64,000 nucleotides of DNA from Qipengyuania aestuarii (lineage in GTDB: Bacteria; Pseudomonadota; Alphaproteobacteria; Sphingomonadales; Sphingomonadaceae), in the NCBI RefSeq assembly GCF_019711535.1, contig NZ_JAIGNP010000003.1, positions 806,001 through 870,000 of the forward strand, read 5' to 3'. The position numbers and the translations under genes are program-made. Shown piece after piece: positions 7,622-16,854 of this stretch. The notes below the pieces were generated by a model that saw only the letters and a program-made list of their open reading frames with translations, had not been told where the DNA came from and did no database searches. How positions within the stretch are numbered: position 1 is the first letter of the stretch; each line of letters opens with the position of its first letter.

Positions 7622-9652
7622 ATGACGGAACTTCTTAAGATCAGCCTGCCCGATGGATCGGTGCGCGAAATGGAACCCGGCAGCACGCCCGCCGACGTTG
7701 CCGCCGCGATCGGACCGGGCCTCGCCAAAGCCGCCATCGCCGCGCGTGTGGACGGCGAACTGCGCGACATCAACCGGCCCTTCGACGGCGATGCGGAACT
7801 CGCGCTGGTCACCACCCGCGACGAAGAGGACGCTCTCGAACTCGCCCGCCACGATTATGCCCATGTGCTGGCCGAAGCGGTGCAGTCGCTCTTTCCCGGC
7901 ACGCAGATCACCTTTGGCCCCGCGACGGACGACGGCTTTTATTACGATGTGAAAGCGCCTGCCACGCGCGAGCCTTTCTCCATGGACGATCTGCCCGCGA
8001 TCGAGGAGGAGATGCGCCGGATCATCAAGGCCGACAAGCCGCTGACCCGCGAAGTCTGGTCGCGCCAGCAGCTGATCGAAAAGTGGGAATCCGAAGGCGA
8101 GGTCTTCAAGGCCGAATGGGCAAAGGAACTGCCCGAAGGCGAGGAACTGACCGTCTATCGCAGCGGTGAAGACTGGCTGGACATGTGCCGCGGTCCGCAT
8201 CTGGCAAGCACGGGCAAGCTCGACCCGCAGGCTTTCAAGCTGATGCGCGTTGCCGGGGCATACTGGCGCGGGGACCAGAAGAACGCGCAGCTCACACGCA
8301 TCTACGGCACGGGCTGGCTCAACAAGAAGCAGCTGAATGCGCACCTTACGCGGCTGGAAGAAGCCGCGAAGCGCGACCATCGCAAGCTTGGCCGCGAGAT
8401 GGATCTCTTCCACCTTCAGGAAGAAGCGCATGGCAGCGTCTTCTGGCACCCCAACGGCTATCGCATCTGGCGCGAGCTGGAAGCCTATATGCGCCGCAAG
8501 ATGGACGGCGCCGGCTATCAGGAAATCAAAACGCCGCAGTTGATGGACGTGCGCCAGTGGGAGCAGTCCGGCCATTGGGGTAAATATGCCGAGAACATGT
8601 TCGCCGTGCCCGACATCGTCCCCGAAGTCGACGGATTGGGTGACGATAACGATGGTCAGGGGGCATCGCCCAAGGTCGCCGACGATGCGGACTGGATGGC
8701 GATCAAGCCCATGAACTGCCCGGCCCACGTGCTGGTCTTCAAGCAGGGTATCACCTCTTATCGCGACCTGCCGATCCGGCTGGGTGAAATGGGCTGCTGT
8801 CACCGCAACGAACCGCACGGCGCGCTCCACGGGCTGATGCGCGTTCGCCAGTTCACGCAGGACGATGCGCATATCTTCTGCACGGAAAAGCAGGTGGTCG
8901 AAGAGGTTCGTGCCTTCTGCCGGCTGGCCGATGCCGTCTACAAGGATTTCGGCTTCACCTATGAGGTCAAGCTGGCGCTGCGCCCCGAGAAGCGGTTTGG
9001 AAGCGAGGCCGACTGGGACAAGGCCGAGCAGGAATTGCGCGATGCCGTCGCCGAGGCGGGCATGGCGAACGAGGACTACGGCTGGGAAGAATTACCCGGC
9101 GAAGGTGCCTTCTACGCCCCCAAGCTCGAATGGCATCTGACCGACGCCATCGGCCGCACCTGGCAGGTCGGCACGATTCAGGGCGACCGCGTCCTGCCCG
9201 ACCGCCTCGATGCAAGCTATATCGGCGAAGATGGCGAGAAACACCGCCCGGTCATGCTGCACCGCGCAATCTTCGGATCGTACGAGCGCTTTATCGGCAT
9301 CCTCATCGAGCACTTCGCCGGTCGTCTGCCTGTCTGGCTCGCTCCGACGCAGGCGGTGGTCGCGACGATCGTGTCCGACGCGGACGATTACGCGAGGGAA
9401 GCGGTTGCCAAGCTCGAAGCGGCTGGCATTCGCGTGGAAAGCGATCTCCGTAATGAAAAGATCAACTACAAGGTGCGCGAACATTCCGTCGCCAAGGTTC
9501 CGCACCTGCTGGTGGTCGGCAATCGCGAGGCCGAAGAAGGTACTGTCGCGGTTCGTACGCTCGGCCAGCAGCACCAGAAGGTGATGACTCTGGATGAGGC
9601 GATTGCCATGCTGAAGACAGAGGCGACGCCGCCGGATTTGCGCGAAGGCTAG
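7622..9652 (+). CDS. thrS: Threonyl-tRNA synthetase
   Basis: A 676-residue class II synthetase that charges tRNA-Thr. The TGS domain covers about residues 1-65; the editing (SAD) domain follows with HDYAH (His77 and His81) as zinc/editing residues. The catalytic core shows the zinc Cys in KPMNCPAH, motif 2 in [13 protein letters not shown] and [11 protein letters not shown], and a C-terminal anticodon-binding domain starting near [18 protein letters not shown]. An acidic insertion of about 25 residues precedes the MNCPAH motif relative to E. coli ThrRS. The start at [12 protein letters not shown] was chosen because TGS domains begin this way; in-frame sequence upstream is the leader region. 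Confidence 0.97.
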   Translation: MTELLKISLPDGSVREMEPGSTPADVAAAIGPGLAKAAIAARVDGELRDINRPFDGDAELALVTTRDEEDALELARHDYAHVLAEAVQSLFPGTQITFGPATDDGFYYDVKAPATREPFSMDDLPAIEEEMRRIIKADKPLTREVWSRQQLIEKWESEGEVFKAEWAKELPEGEELTVYRSGEDWLDMCRGPHLASTGKLDPQAFKLMRVAGAYWRGDQKNAQLTRIYGTGWLNKKQLNAHLTRLEEAAKRDHRKLGREMDLFHLQEEAHGSVFWHPNGYRIWRELEAYMRRKMDGAGYQEIKTPQLMDVRQWEQSGHWGKYAENMFAVPDIVPEVDGLGDDNDGQGASPKVADDADWMAIKPMNCPAHVLVFKQGITSYRDLPIRLGEMGCCHRNEPHGALHGLMRVRQFTQDDAHIFCTEKQVVEEVRAFCRLADAVYKDFGFTYEVKLALRPEKRFGSEADWDKAEQELRDAVAEAGMANEDYGWEELPGEGAFYAPKLEWHLTDAIGRTWQVGTIQGDRVLPDRLDASYIGEDGEKHRPVMLHRAIFGSYERFIGILIEHFAGRLPVWLAPTQAVVATIVSDADDYAREAVAKLEAAGIRVESDLRNEKINYKVREHSVAKVPHLLVVGNREAEEGTVAVRTLGQQHQKVMTLDEAIAMLKTEATPPDLREG

Positions 9653-9658
9653 GCCAAC

Positions 9659-10405
9659 ATGGATCTTCTGGCGGGCTACGGCCCAGCGGCGATCGCCGCC
9701 GCGCTGCTCGCAGCTTTCGGTTCCGCTTTCGTGCGGGGGCTGACGGGGTTTGGCATGGCGATCCTGCTCGTGCCGATCCTGGCGCTGGCCTTGTCGCCCG
9801 TGCATGCGGTGTTGCTTACCAACTTTCTGTCCGTTTTTATCGGGCTCACCGAGATCAGACGTTTGCTGCGCGGGGCAGAGAAATCTGCCTGGGCCATCAT
9901 CGCATTGGTGGCGGCCACCACGCCGCTGGGCCTCTACGCGCTGGGTCTCACCACTCCGGCGGTGGCGCGTGTGGTCATCGCCTTCATCGCTCTGTCGGCA
10001 TTCGGGGCGGTACTGCTTCCGCGCCGCAAAACCGCTGGCCATCATCCCGCCACTACCGGCGCGGTCGGGGTGATGAGCGGGCTGATGACGGGTTATGCCG
10101 GCATGCCGGGCCCCCCTGTCGTGCCCTATTACGTGGGGCGCGACATCCCGCGCGAAACGGCCAAGGCCTCGATGATGCTGATTTTTACCTGCGCATCGGC
10201 AACCGGCCTTGCGAGCGGGGCAGCGCTGGGCGTGCTCGAAGGATCGCTTGCCCTGCTCGCCCTGTTGCTATTCCCGGCCATACTGATCGGCAATTGGCTG
10301 GGAGACCGTGCATCCGGCAAAATTGAAGACCGCACCTGGCGCGTCTGTGTGGGGCTGGTCCTGGGCGGCGCTGCGGCAGCTGCGCTGTGGAAGGCCTTTG
10401 CTTAA
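9659..10405 (+). CDS. TauE/SafE-family membrane transporter
   Basis: A 248-residue polytopic inner-membrane protein with seven to eight hydrophobic helices. Early GLTGFGMAILLVPILALAL and central TGYAGMPGPPVVPYY match the two repeated signatures of the TauE/SafE (sulfite/organosulfur exporter) family. Members carry anions such as sulfite or sulfoacetate; the substrate here is not predictable. It starts 6 bases after the thrS stop, so it is probably co-transcribed with thrS, which may simply be positional. Confidence 0.88.
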   Translation: MDLLAGYGPAAIAAALLAAFGSAFVRGLTGFGMAILLVPILALALSPVHAVLLTNFLSVFIGLTEIRRLLRGAEKSAWAIIALVAATTPLGLYALGLTTPAVARVVIAFIALSAFGAVLLPRRKTAGHHPATTGAVGVMSGLMTGYAGMPGPPVVPYYVGRDIPRETAKASMMLIFTCASATGLASGAALGVLEGSLALLALLLFPAILIGNWLGDRASGKIEDRTWRVCVGLVLGGAAAAALWKAFA

Positions 10406-10530
10406 AAGGGCAGTACCGGTCCCGCGAGGATAAGCGCGAGACCGCAGCCGCTCACCAAGGCAGTGCGCACCACTTCACCCAGCGGGAGCGCCGGGACGGT
10501 GGAGCGTGCGAGAGCGATAGCTTTTGCCAT
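10402..10530 (-). CDS. Possible small hydrophobic protein
   Basis: A 42-codon frame, MAKAIALARSTVPALPLGEV then a hydrophobic stretch (TALVSGCGLALILAGPVLPF) and a stop. An AGGCGG lies 1 base and GGAG about 10 bases before the ATG. The stop codon overlaps the tauE-family stop on the other strand. It lies 34 bases downstream of agmatine deiminase on the same strand. Codon third positions are mostly G or C, as in neighbouring genes, and a single membrane helix is likely, but such a short frame could be chance. Confidence 0.4.
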   Translation of the reverse strand: MAKAIALARSTVPALPLGEVVRTALVSGCGLALILAGPVLPF

Positions 10531-10564
10531 CCGCCTATTCTCCGCTCAAATTCCTTACGAAAAG

Positions 10565-11566
10565 TTAACTTTGCGTCGCGCGGGGCATTTGCTGGCTTGC
10601 ACAATGGAAGCCGCCGCCGCCTGCAAGCACGGCATCGCCGCGCACGCCGACGGTGGCGCGGTCGGGGAAGAGTTCGGCAATGGCCGCCACGCCACCATCG
10701 TCATGCGGGCTGCCAAAGGTCGGGACGACGACGAGGTGGCTGGTTATCGCGAAATTGGCGTAGCTTGCCGGCTCGATCCGGTCGCCGCTGGTGACGAGGC
10801 CGGGGGAGGGGATTTCCTTGACGGTGATCCCGGCAGCCTCGGCCCGCGCTTTGGCATCGGCATAGATGGCAGCGTTGGGGTCGTCTTTCCCGGCAGCGCG
10901 CGGCAGGGCCAGCGTGTTGGGACCGACGAACCGCGCAAGGTTGTCGACATGCCCGTCGGTGTGGTCGTTGATGAGCCCGTCGCCGAGCCACAACACGCGG
11001 GTGAAGCCGAGGTCGCGCTTGAGGCGATATTCGAGATCTTCGCGGGTCAAATCTGGATTGCGGTTAGGATTGAGGAGGCATTGCTCAGTGGTGGCGACAA
11101 GACCGGTGCCATCGCCGTCGATCGCCCCGCCTTCGAGAATCCAGTCGGCGACTTCCAGTGGCAGACCTGAGTCTTCCGCCAGCTCGGCCCCGATAGTCTG
11201 GTCGCCTTCCATCAGATATTTCCCGCCCCAGCCGTTGAAGCCGAAGCGCCGCGCCGCGCGATTGCCAGCGCCATCGGTTAGGACCAGCGGCCCGGTATCG
11301 CGCAGCCACACATCGCCAAACTCGCGCCGTTCCAGCTTCACTGCGCCGCTGACGAGATCGCGCGCGCGCTGTTCGTTATTCGCATCGCGGACCAGCAGGC
11401 GTACTTCCTGTCCGCTTTCGGCCACGGCATTGGCGAAGGCCGCGATCTGCTCCTGCGCGGGCCCAAGCACTTCGGGCCATTCCTCCGCATCGTGCGGGAA
11501 GCCGATCCACAGCCAGTCCTGCGGTGCCCATTCGGGGGGCATGGTCCATTTGGGCGTTTCGCTCAT
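10565..11566 (-). CDS. aguA: Agmatine deiminase family protein
   Basis: A 333-residue protein of the peptidylarginine-deiminase-like fold (PF04371). Landmarks are MPPEWAPQDWLWIGFPHD near the start, EGGAIDGDGTGL near 140, LGDGLINDHTDGHVDNLARF near 195-214 with catalytic His and acidic residues, and the C-terminal GGGGFHCASQQ with the nucleophilic Cys. AguA converts agmatine to N-carbamoylputrescine in putrescine synthesis; some family members act on other guanidino compounds. It is the product end of a minus-strand block and lies just after the terminator of yqiK, so it has its own promoter. Confidence 0.9.
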   Translation of the reverse strand: MSETPKWTMPPEWAPQDWLWIGFPHDAEEWPEVLGPAQEQIAAFANAVAESGQEVRLLVRDANNEQRARDLVSGAVKLERREFGDVWLRDTGPLVLTDGAGNRAARRFGFNGWGGKYLMEGDQTIGAELAEDSGLPLEVADWILEGGAIDGDGTGLVATTEQCLLNPNRNPDLTREDLEYRLKRDLGFTRVLWLGDGLINDHTDGHVDNLARFVGPNTLALPRAAGKDDPNAAIYADAKARAEAAGITVKEIPSPGLVTSGDRIEPASYANFAITSHLVVVPTFGSPHDDGGVAAIAELFPDRATVGVRGDAVLAGGGGFHCASQQMPRATQS

Positions 11567-11603
11567 GGCGCGCGGTTAGGCTGGGGCGGCCCCTTGGCGC
11601 AAC

Positions 11604-11634
11604 AAAAAAGGGGACACCGCAGTGCCCCCTTTTC
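11604..11634 (-). terminator. Rho-independent terminator of yqiJ-yqiK
   Basis: On the minus strand AAAAGGGGGCAC, loop TGCG, GTGTCCCC then TTTTTT forms a strong stem and U-run about 20 bases after the yqiK stop. The opposite strand also has A/T flanks, so it could work in both directions, but no plus-strand gene precedes it. Confidence 0.8.
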
Positions 11635-11654
11635 CCGTTAGCGTAACGTTCTGA

Positions 11655-13397
11655 TCAGGCTTCGGCGCTCTCGCCTTCGCCCTTCGCCTTGTCATTGGCC
11701 GGAAGGGCTTTGGGCTCTTCCTTGGTGTCCGCAACATCGTCGTGGACATCGAACCCGCCGGTCTGTTCGGCCGGACCCTTGACGAGATTGTTAAGGCTCG
11801 AGCCGTCGAGGCCCAGTTCCTTCATCAGCCCGTCGAGCACCGGGGCCTGCGCACGGTAGGCAAGCGCTGCGCTGACCGCATCGGTGGCAAGGTTGCCCGA
11901 GCCTCCGCCCGATCCGCCTGCACTCGCGGCTGCGCCTTTTCCGCCGCCATTCGTAAGCCCGTCGACCTGGACGATCTTGATGCTTTCGATGGCTTCCATC
12001 GGCTTGGCGCTTTCGCGTACCAAGTCCGGCAGGACCTTGAGCAGGGCCAGCTTGGTCTGCAGGCTGATCTGGTCCGAGGACAGGATATTGGCCGCCTCGT
12101 TGATCGCCTTCTGACCCGCAGCCTCGACTTCGAAGCGGACGCGCGCAGCTTCTGCCCGCAGCTTCTCGGCCTCCGCCTCGCCCTGCGCTTCCAGCCTTGC
12201 GGCTTCGGCGCGGTTCGATGCGGCGTCCTTTTCGGCTTCGGCATCGACGCGGATCTTGATCGCGTCACGCTCGGCCTGCTTCGACGCCTCGATCAGCTCG
12301 ATGCGCTTCTGACGCTCGGCGATCTCGGTTTCGCGGGCCGTGCCGACCTGCTCCTCCGCGGAGACCGCCTTGGCGCGCGCCTCGTCGGCATCTGCCTTGG
12401 CCTGGCTTTCCTCGCGGCTCTTGTTCTGGACCGCGATCTGCTGCTCCTGCCGGGCGATTTCGAGCGCCCGCTGCTGATCGATCCGTGCCTCTTCGACGAG
12501 CCGGTCGGCTTCGATCTGCTGCGCATCAACCTGCTTCTTCGCTTCGATCCGCGCTGCATCGGCCTCGCGGGTCCGCTCGGCCTGCTCGCGGGCGATTTCC
12601 GACGACTGGGCCGCGCGGCGCACCTCGACTTCGCGTTCCTGCTCGAGCCGCGCATATTCCTGGTCACGTTTGATCTGGAAGCTCTTCTGGTCGGCTTCGA
12701 GATTCTTCGTTTCCATCTGCACGCGCGTGTCCTGCTCGATATCGTTGCGCAGTTTCTTGCGCGCTTCGATCTGCTCGGTCAGCTTGGTCAGACCTTCGGC
12801 GTCGAAGGCGTTGTTTGCGTTGAAATGCTCGATGCTGGTCTGGTCGAGACCGGTCAGCGAGACCGATTCCAGTTCCAGACCGTTCATCGCGAGATCGTTG
12901 GACGACACCTGCTGCACCTTCTGCACGAAATCGGCACGCTGTTCGTGCAACTCGTTCATCGTCATGCCGGCAGCCACGCTGCGCAGCGCGTCGACGAACT
13001 TGCCTTCGACGAGGTCCTTCAGCATTTCCGGCTGCATGGTGCGCTGGCCCAAGGTCTGCGCGGCCATGGCGATGGCTTCGCTGTCGGGCTTCACGCGAAC
13101 GTAGAATTCCGCCTTCACGTCGATCCGCAGGCGGTCGAGCGTGATCAGCGCCTCGCCGTCGCGGCGGACGACCGAAAGCACCAGCGTGTTCATGTTGACC
13201 GGCATGGTTTCGTGGAAGACCGGCAGCACCAGAGCGCCCCCGTTCATCACGACCTTTTCGCCGCCCACGCCGGTTCGCACGAAGGCGATTTCCTTCGAGG
13301 CGCGGCGATACATCTTCAGCAGGAAAGTGATGATGATAACGGCAAGGATCACTCCTCCGCCGATCATCACCAGCGATGTTCCGATTAGACTTTCCAT
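11655..13397 (-). CDS. yqiK: Flotillin-like protein YqiK
   Basis: A 580-residue membrane-anchored SPFH protein. A single membrane helix (VMIGGGVILAVIIITFLLKMY) is followed by the SPFH/band-7 domain (about 35-220) and a long Glu/Arg/Ala-rich coiled coil (about 225-440) with repeated EQERE and EAEAEKLRAEAARV blocks. The C-terminus is a Gly/Ser linker and an acidic tail. Flotillins assemble in membrane microdomains and scaffold signalling and envelope processes. The gene follows yqiJ by 9 bases, the same arrangement as in enterobacteria, where an NfeD-like OB-fold partner accompanies the flotillin. Confidence 0.93.
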   Translation of the reverse strand: MESLIGTSLVMIGGGVILAVIIITFLLKMYRRASKEIAFVRTGVGGEKVVMNGGALVLPVFHETMPVNMNTLVLSVVRRDGEALITLDRLRIDVKAEFYVRVKPDSEAIAMAAQTLGQRTMQPEMLKDLVEGKFVDALRSVAAGMTMNELHEQRADFVQKVQQVSSNDLAMNGLELESVSLTGLDQTSIEHFNANNAFDAEGLTKLTEQIEARKKLRNDIEQDTRVQMETKNLEADQKSFQIKRDQEYARLEQEREVEVRRAAQSSEIAREQAERTREADAARIEAKKQVDAQQIEADRLVEEARIDQQRALEIARQEQQIAVQNKSREESQAKADADEARAKAVSAEEQVGTARETEIAERQKRIELIEASKQAERDAIKIRVDAEAEKDAASNRAEAARLEAQGEAEAEKLRAEAARVRFEVEAAGQKAINEAANILSSDQISLQTKLALLKVLPDLVRESAKPMEAIESIKIVQVDGLTNGGGKGAAASAGGSGGGSGNLATDAVSAALAYRAQAPVLDGLMKELGLDGSSLNNLVKGPAEQTGGFDVHDDVADTKEEPKALPANDKAKGEGESAEA

Positions 13398-13406
13398 TCT
13401 TACCCC

Positions 13407-14048
13407 CTATTGTTCGATTTGTGTTGGCGACAGGCGGCGCTCGGCGAGCGCGGTCGCATAGAATTGGCCACCCTCGCGGCGGACGAGCAGAACCTCGTCG
13501 CCAGCGTGGATTTCCGATAATGCCTCATGCGGTTCGACCATCACGTGATGCGTCTGGCCATGCACGTCCTTCACTTTTGCGCGTGCGGGAGATCCTGCCC
13601 GGGCAATACCGTCGGTGATGGTGGCACGGCGGCCGATGAGGCTTTCGGTGCTGACCGCAGTGGTGTGATCCTTCGGCAGGATACGGCCCAGCGGACGGGC
13701 GAACACACCGGTGACCGGAAGCGCGGCGACGCCCGCTATCACGGCGGCAAGCCAATCGTAGAGCGGGCTACCGGTAAGGCTTGTCGCCAGTTCCTGCACC
13801 GAAAGGCCGATGCCTGCGAACAGGAACAGGAACAGCGCGAGCCAGATCGTGAGCGGGACCCGTCCGATGCCGAGCAGCGTCAGCAGCCCATCGAGCATTC
13901 CCGCATCCGGCAACCCGTCGCCATCGGCATCCAGATCGAAGTCGGCATCGCCGAAATCGGCGATCCCGATCAACTGTACCACTGCGAGGATCAGCATGAT
14001 GACCAGAGCGGCCGCAAACGGCATGTTGTGCGGCTCGAGCAAAGTCAT
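13407..14048 (-). CDS. yqiJ: YqiJ-family inner-membrane OB-fold protein
   Basis: A 213-residue protein with an N-terminal membrane helix (FAAALVIMLILAVVQLIG), an acidic Asp-rich DADFDLDADGDG loop, two further helices around residues 60-115 and a C-terminal soluble OB-like domain (from about LIGRRATITDGIARAG to the end). This matches the YqiJ/NfeD-like partner of flotillins, believed to help flotillin assembly. The 264-base stretch upstream (14049-14312) shows no gene; it should hold the yqiJ promoter, which I could not pin down. Confidence 0.88.
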   Translation of the reverse strand: MTLLEPHNMPFAAALVIMLILAVVQLIGIADFGDADFDLDADGDGLPDAGMLDGLLTLLGIGRVPLTIWLALFLFLFAGIGLSVQELATSLTGSPLYDWLAAVIAGVAALPVTGVFARPLGRILPKDHTTAVSTESLIGRRATITDGIARAGSPARAKVKDVHGQTHHVMVEPHEALSEIHAGDEVLLVRREGGQFYATALAERRLSPTQIEQ

Positions 14049-14312
14049 AAAACCCCCCTTTCTTGGCGCAGGAAGACATGGTCTCCGACTGCTGCCGAAA
14101 ACCTATCGTCCTACTGTTGTATCCATGTGAATCACTTACCAGAACGACAGCTTCAACCGTAGAAATATGCGACGAACCGAGTTCGATTCTTCCCGCAATA
14201 TCGCGGGTTTGCGAAGGGTTGGTTAAATGACGCCCGTCTTTTGGCAGGCGCTCTCAGCCTGGACCTTCATCATGATCGATGGCGGTAAATTGCCTTGCCT
14301 TCGTGGCAGCTG

Positions 14313-15860
14313 TCAGGCCTGAGAGGCCACCTGTTCTGCCTTGCGTTCATATTCGTCACGCAGCTCGCGCTTGTAGAGCTTGCCATTCGCCTCGCGTGGC
14401 AGCTCCGGCCGGAAATCGAACAGTTTCGGCATTTTTATTCTGGACAGGCCGGTGGCCAGAAACTCGCGCAGTTCCGCCTCGAGGGCGCCGCCTGCATCGT
14501 CCATGTCTTTCGGTTGGACGATGGCGACGACCTTCTCTCCGAATTCGGCACAGGGCGCGCCGATCACGGCCGCGTCCATCACTTTGTCATGCGTCACCAG
14601 CAGGTTCTCGATTTCCTGCGGGTAGATATTCACTCCGCCCGAAATGATCATGTGGCTCTTGCGGTCGGTGAGGTAGAGATAGCCGTCGGCATCGATGTGG
14701 CCGATATCGCCGAGCGTCATCCAGCCTTCCGGATGCATCGCTTCGGCGGTCTTCTCGGAATCATTGTGATAGCTGGGAATGGTCGCATTCTCGAAGAACA
14801 GCAAGCCGTCCTCGCCCGCCGGTAATTCCTCGCCATCTGGGCCGCAGACATGCAGCGTGCCGTAGATGGCTTTGCCCACGCTGCCGGGATGGGTCAGCCA
14901 TTCCTCCGCCTTGATCAGCGTCATCCCGATGCCCTCGCTGCCGGCGTAATATTCGTTGATGATCGGGCCCCACCATTCGATCATGGCCTGCTTGATGGGC
15001 ACCGGGCAGGGCGCTGCGGCATGGAGGGCGCGCTGGTGGCTGGAAAGATCGTGGCCTTCGCGCTCATGCGGTTCCAGCTTGAGCATGCGGACGAAATGGG
15101 TCGGGACCCACTGGCTGTCGGTAACCCGGTATTTCTCGATCGCTTCCAGTGCGTGGACCGGATCGAATTTTTCCATCACCACGACAGTCCCGCCGAGCCT
15201 TTGCGCGGTGGTGCACCAGCCAAGGGGGGCAGCATGATAGAGCGGTGCGGGTGAAAGATAGACCATGCTACCGTCCGCTGGCATGCCTGCGCCCATGACC
15301 GCCAGACCGACCAGCGGATTCACTGCTTCGATATCGTCGGTTGGCGGGGCCGCAGGGCGCACGCCCTTCGGCGCACCTGTCGTCCCGCTGGAATAGAGCA
15401 TGTATTGCCCCGGCGCCTGATCGGGTATCGGCCGGGCAGGCTGCGCCGCCAGCCTGGCCTCATAATCTTCCTCGCCTTCCCCGCCCACGATCAGCAGGTC
15501 GACTCCGGCGCATTGTTCGCGGATGCCCGCAATCACGGGATCGAATTTTCGCGTGGTGACCAGCAGGCCGACTTTGGCATCCTTCATGATGTAGCAGATT
15601 TCCGGTGCGGTCAGCCGTGTCGAGATCGGCACCAGCATGGTGCCTGCGCGCTGCGCGCCCCAGACGAGCGGCAGGTAGTGGATGGTATTTTCCATCAGGA
15701 CGCCGAAGTGATCGCCGCGCTTAATGCCGTTCGCACGGAGGAGCTGGGCGAAGCGATTGGCATAGGCGTCCATCTCGCCGTACGTCATCGTCTCCCCGCT
15801 CCCCGCCATTATCAGCGCGGGATGATCGGGGCGGGTTTTCGCATGCTGGATCGGGTGCAT
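14313..15860 (-). CDS. AMP-dependent acyl-CoA synthetase
   Basis: A 515-residue ANL-superfamily enzyme that activates a carboxylic acid through an acyl-adenylate to its CoA thioester. The P-loop is YSSGTTGAPKGVRPAAP near residue 155-171, the adenylate-binding core includes NEYYAGSEGIGMT, the hinge is LTDRKSHMIISGGVNIYPQE, and the catalytic Lys is in REANGKLYKREL. It resembles fatty-acid/aryl-CoA ligases of the FadD3/FadD17-like group, but the acid used is unknown. It is a single gene; a repeated CGGCGGTCCTC lies twice about 20 bases apart just upstream of the start and may be a regulatory direct repeat. Confidence 0.9.
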   Translation of the reverse strand: MHPIQHAKTRPDHPALIMAGSGETMTYGEMDAYANRFAQLLRANGIKRGDHFGVLMENTIHYLPLVWGAQRAGTMLVPISTRLTAPEICYIMKDAKVGLLVTTRKFDPVIAGIREQCAGVDLLIVGGEGEEDYEARLAAQPARPIPDQAPGQYMLYSSGTTGAPKGVRPAAPPTDDIEAVNPLVGLAVMGAGMPADGSMVYLSPAPLYHAAPLGWCTTAQRLGGTVVVMEKFDPVHALEAIEKYRVTDSQWVPTHFVRMLKLEPHEREGHDLSSHQRALHAAAPCPVPIKQAMIEWWGPIINEYYAGSEGIGMTLIKAEEWLTHPGSVGKAIYGTLHVCGPDGEELPAGEDGLLFFENATIPSYHNDSEKTAEAMHPEGWMTLGDIGHIDADGYLYLTDRKSHMIISGGVNIYPQEIENLLVTHDKVMDAAVIGAPCAEFGEKVVAIVQPKDMDDAGGALEAELREFLATGLSRIKMPKLFDFRPELPREANGKLYKRELRDEYERKAEQVASQA

Positions 15861-15964
15861 CGGCGGTCCTCTCTCGTGCCGGCGGTCCTCATTGGCGGGA
15901 CTCGTCCGGTTGCATTGAGAAACCTACCTTGAGAATCGGCAGGGGCAAGAGAAAAGGGCAAAGC

Positions 15965-15998
15965 AAAAGGGCGGCCAGGTCATCCCTGCCGCCCTTTT
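15965..15998 (-). terminator. Terminator after M23 peptidase gene
   Basis: AAAAGGGCGGC (15965-15975) pairs with GCCGCCCTTTT (15988-15998). Perfect arms with A and U tails make it usable on both strands; on the minus strand it ends the M23 peptidase transcript about 30 bases after the stop. Confidence 0.8.
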
Positions 15999-16028
15999 CG
16001 ATCTGCGCAATACTTTGTGCCGTTCGAC

Positions 16029-16709
16029 TTATTCTTCGTCGTTACCGCCCTGGCCGCCTTCGGTCATTGCAAGCGCGAAGGCCTGCTGTGCCTGCGATTC
16101 GACCATATAGGGAACCGGGTTGACGGCCTGCCCGTCGATGCGGACTTCATAATGAAGGTGCGGGCCGGTCGAACGGCCGGTCGAACCGACATATCCGATC
16201 ACATCGCCCTTGCGCACTCTAGTGCCCTCGGCAACGGCGATGCGCGACATGTGGGCATAACGCGTCTGAATGCGGGCACCATGTTCGATCGCGACATAGT
16301 TGCCGTAGCTGGAAAACGGTGCGGCCTTGGAGACATAACCGTCCGCCGTTGCATAGATCGGCGTGCCGGTGGTGGCTGCAAGGTCGACGCCCTTGTGACC
16401 CATGCGGCGCTTCAGAACCGGGTGGGTACGATCGCCATAATCGCTGGTCATGCGTGCATCATGCAGCGGCATGCGCGACGGGACCGAAACCATCGGCTGG
16501 GCCGACATCGTCTGACTGGGATTTTCCCAGCGAGCGAAAAGCTCGGTAAACTCGGCGTCACCTTCGTCGGAAGTGGGCGATGCCACCTTCGATACGTCGA
16601 TCGCGCCAGTAGCAACCGCGGTGTTCGTGTCAGCCTGCGCAGGGGCAGCGGCGATCGTAAGACCTGCGGCAGCCACGGCGAAAGCAAGCGTTGTGCGCTT
16701 GGTATTCAT
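16029..16709 (-). CDS. M23/LytM-family peptidoglycan endopeptidase
   Basis: A 226-residue secreted protein. The signal peptide MNTKRTTLAFAVAAAGLTIA runs to APAQA. The C-terminal LytM domain carries the zinc ligands in MGHKGVDLAA (His, Asp) and the HLH motif in STGPHLHYEVRIDG, with the conserved RTHPVLKRR before them, so it looks catalytically intact. Such enzymes cut peptide cross-links in the cell wall during growth and division. I start at MNTKR; the ATG 15 bases upstream lies before a less typical signal peptide. A hairpin at 16758-16790 lies in the 5' region. Confidence 0.92.
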   Translation of the reverse strand: MNTKRTTLAFAVAAAGLTIAAAPAQADTNTAVATGAIDVSKVASPTSDEGDAEFTELFARWENPSQTMSAQPMVSVPSRMPLHDARMTSDYGDRTHPVLKRRMGHKGVDLAATTGTPIYATADGYVSKAAPFSSYGNYVAIEHGARIQTRYAHMSRIAVAEGTRVRKGDVIGYVGSTGRSTGPHLHYEVRIDGQAVNPVPYMVESQAQQAFALAMTEGGQGGNDEE

Positions 16710-16757
16710 GCTAAACCCGTCCATCCAGCGCGGGTTGACCCCGCGCCCCTTGTCCTG

Positions 16758-16796
16758 GATCGGAAAGGGCGTCCCGGCCGCTTTCCGATCTTTTTT
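16758..16796 (+). other. Strong hairpin with U-run, upstream of M23 gene
   Basis: GATCGGAAAG (16758-16767) and CTTTCCGATC (16781-16790) are perfect complements followed by TTTTTT on the plus strand. In that orientation it looks like an intrinsic terminator, yet no plus-strand gene precedes it. On the minus strand it sits between DUF455 and the M23 start without a U-run. It may stop antisense transcription or act as a structured 5' untranslated region. Confidence 0.5.
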
Positions 16797-16854
16797 CAGT
16801 CCCGCCGGAACCCCCCGGCATCTCGTGAGTTTGGTTTTTGCTGGAAAAGGTTAA

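Noticed and set aside
14227..14322. Short plus-strand frame of 31 codons near 14227
   Set aside because: No ribosome-binding site, no recognisable protein, and it runs into the 3' end of the opposing acyl-CoA synthetase gene.
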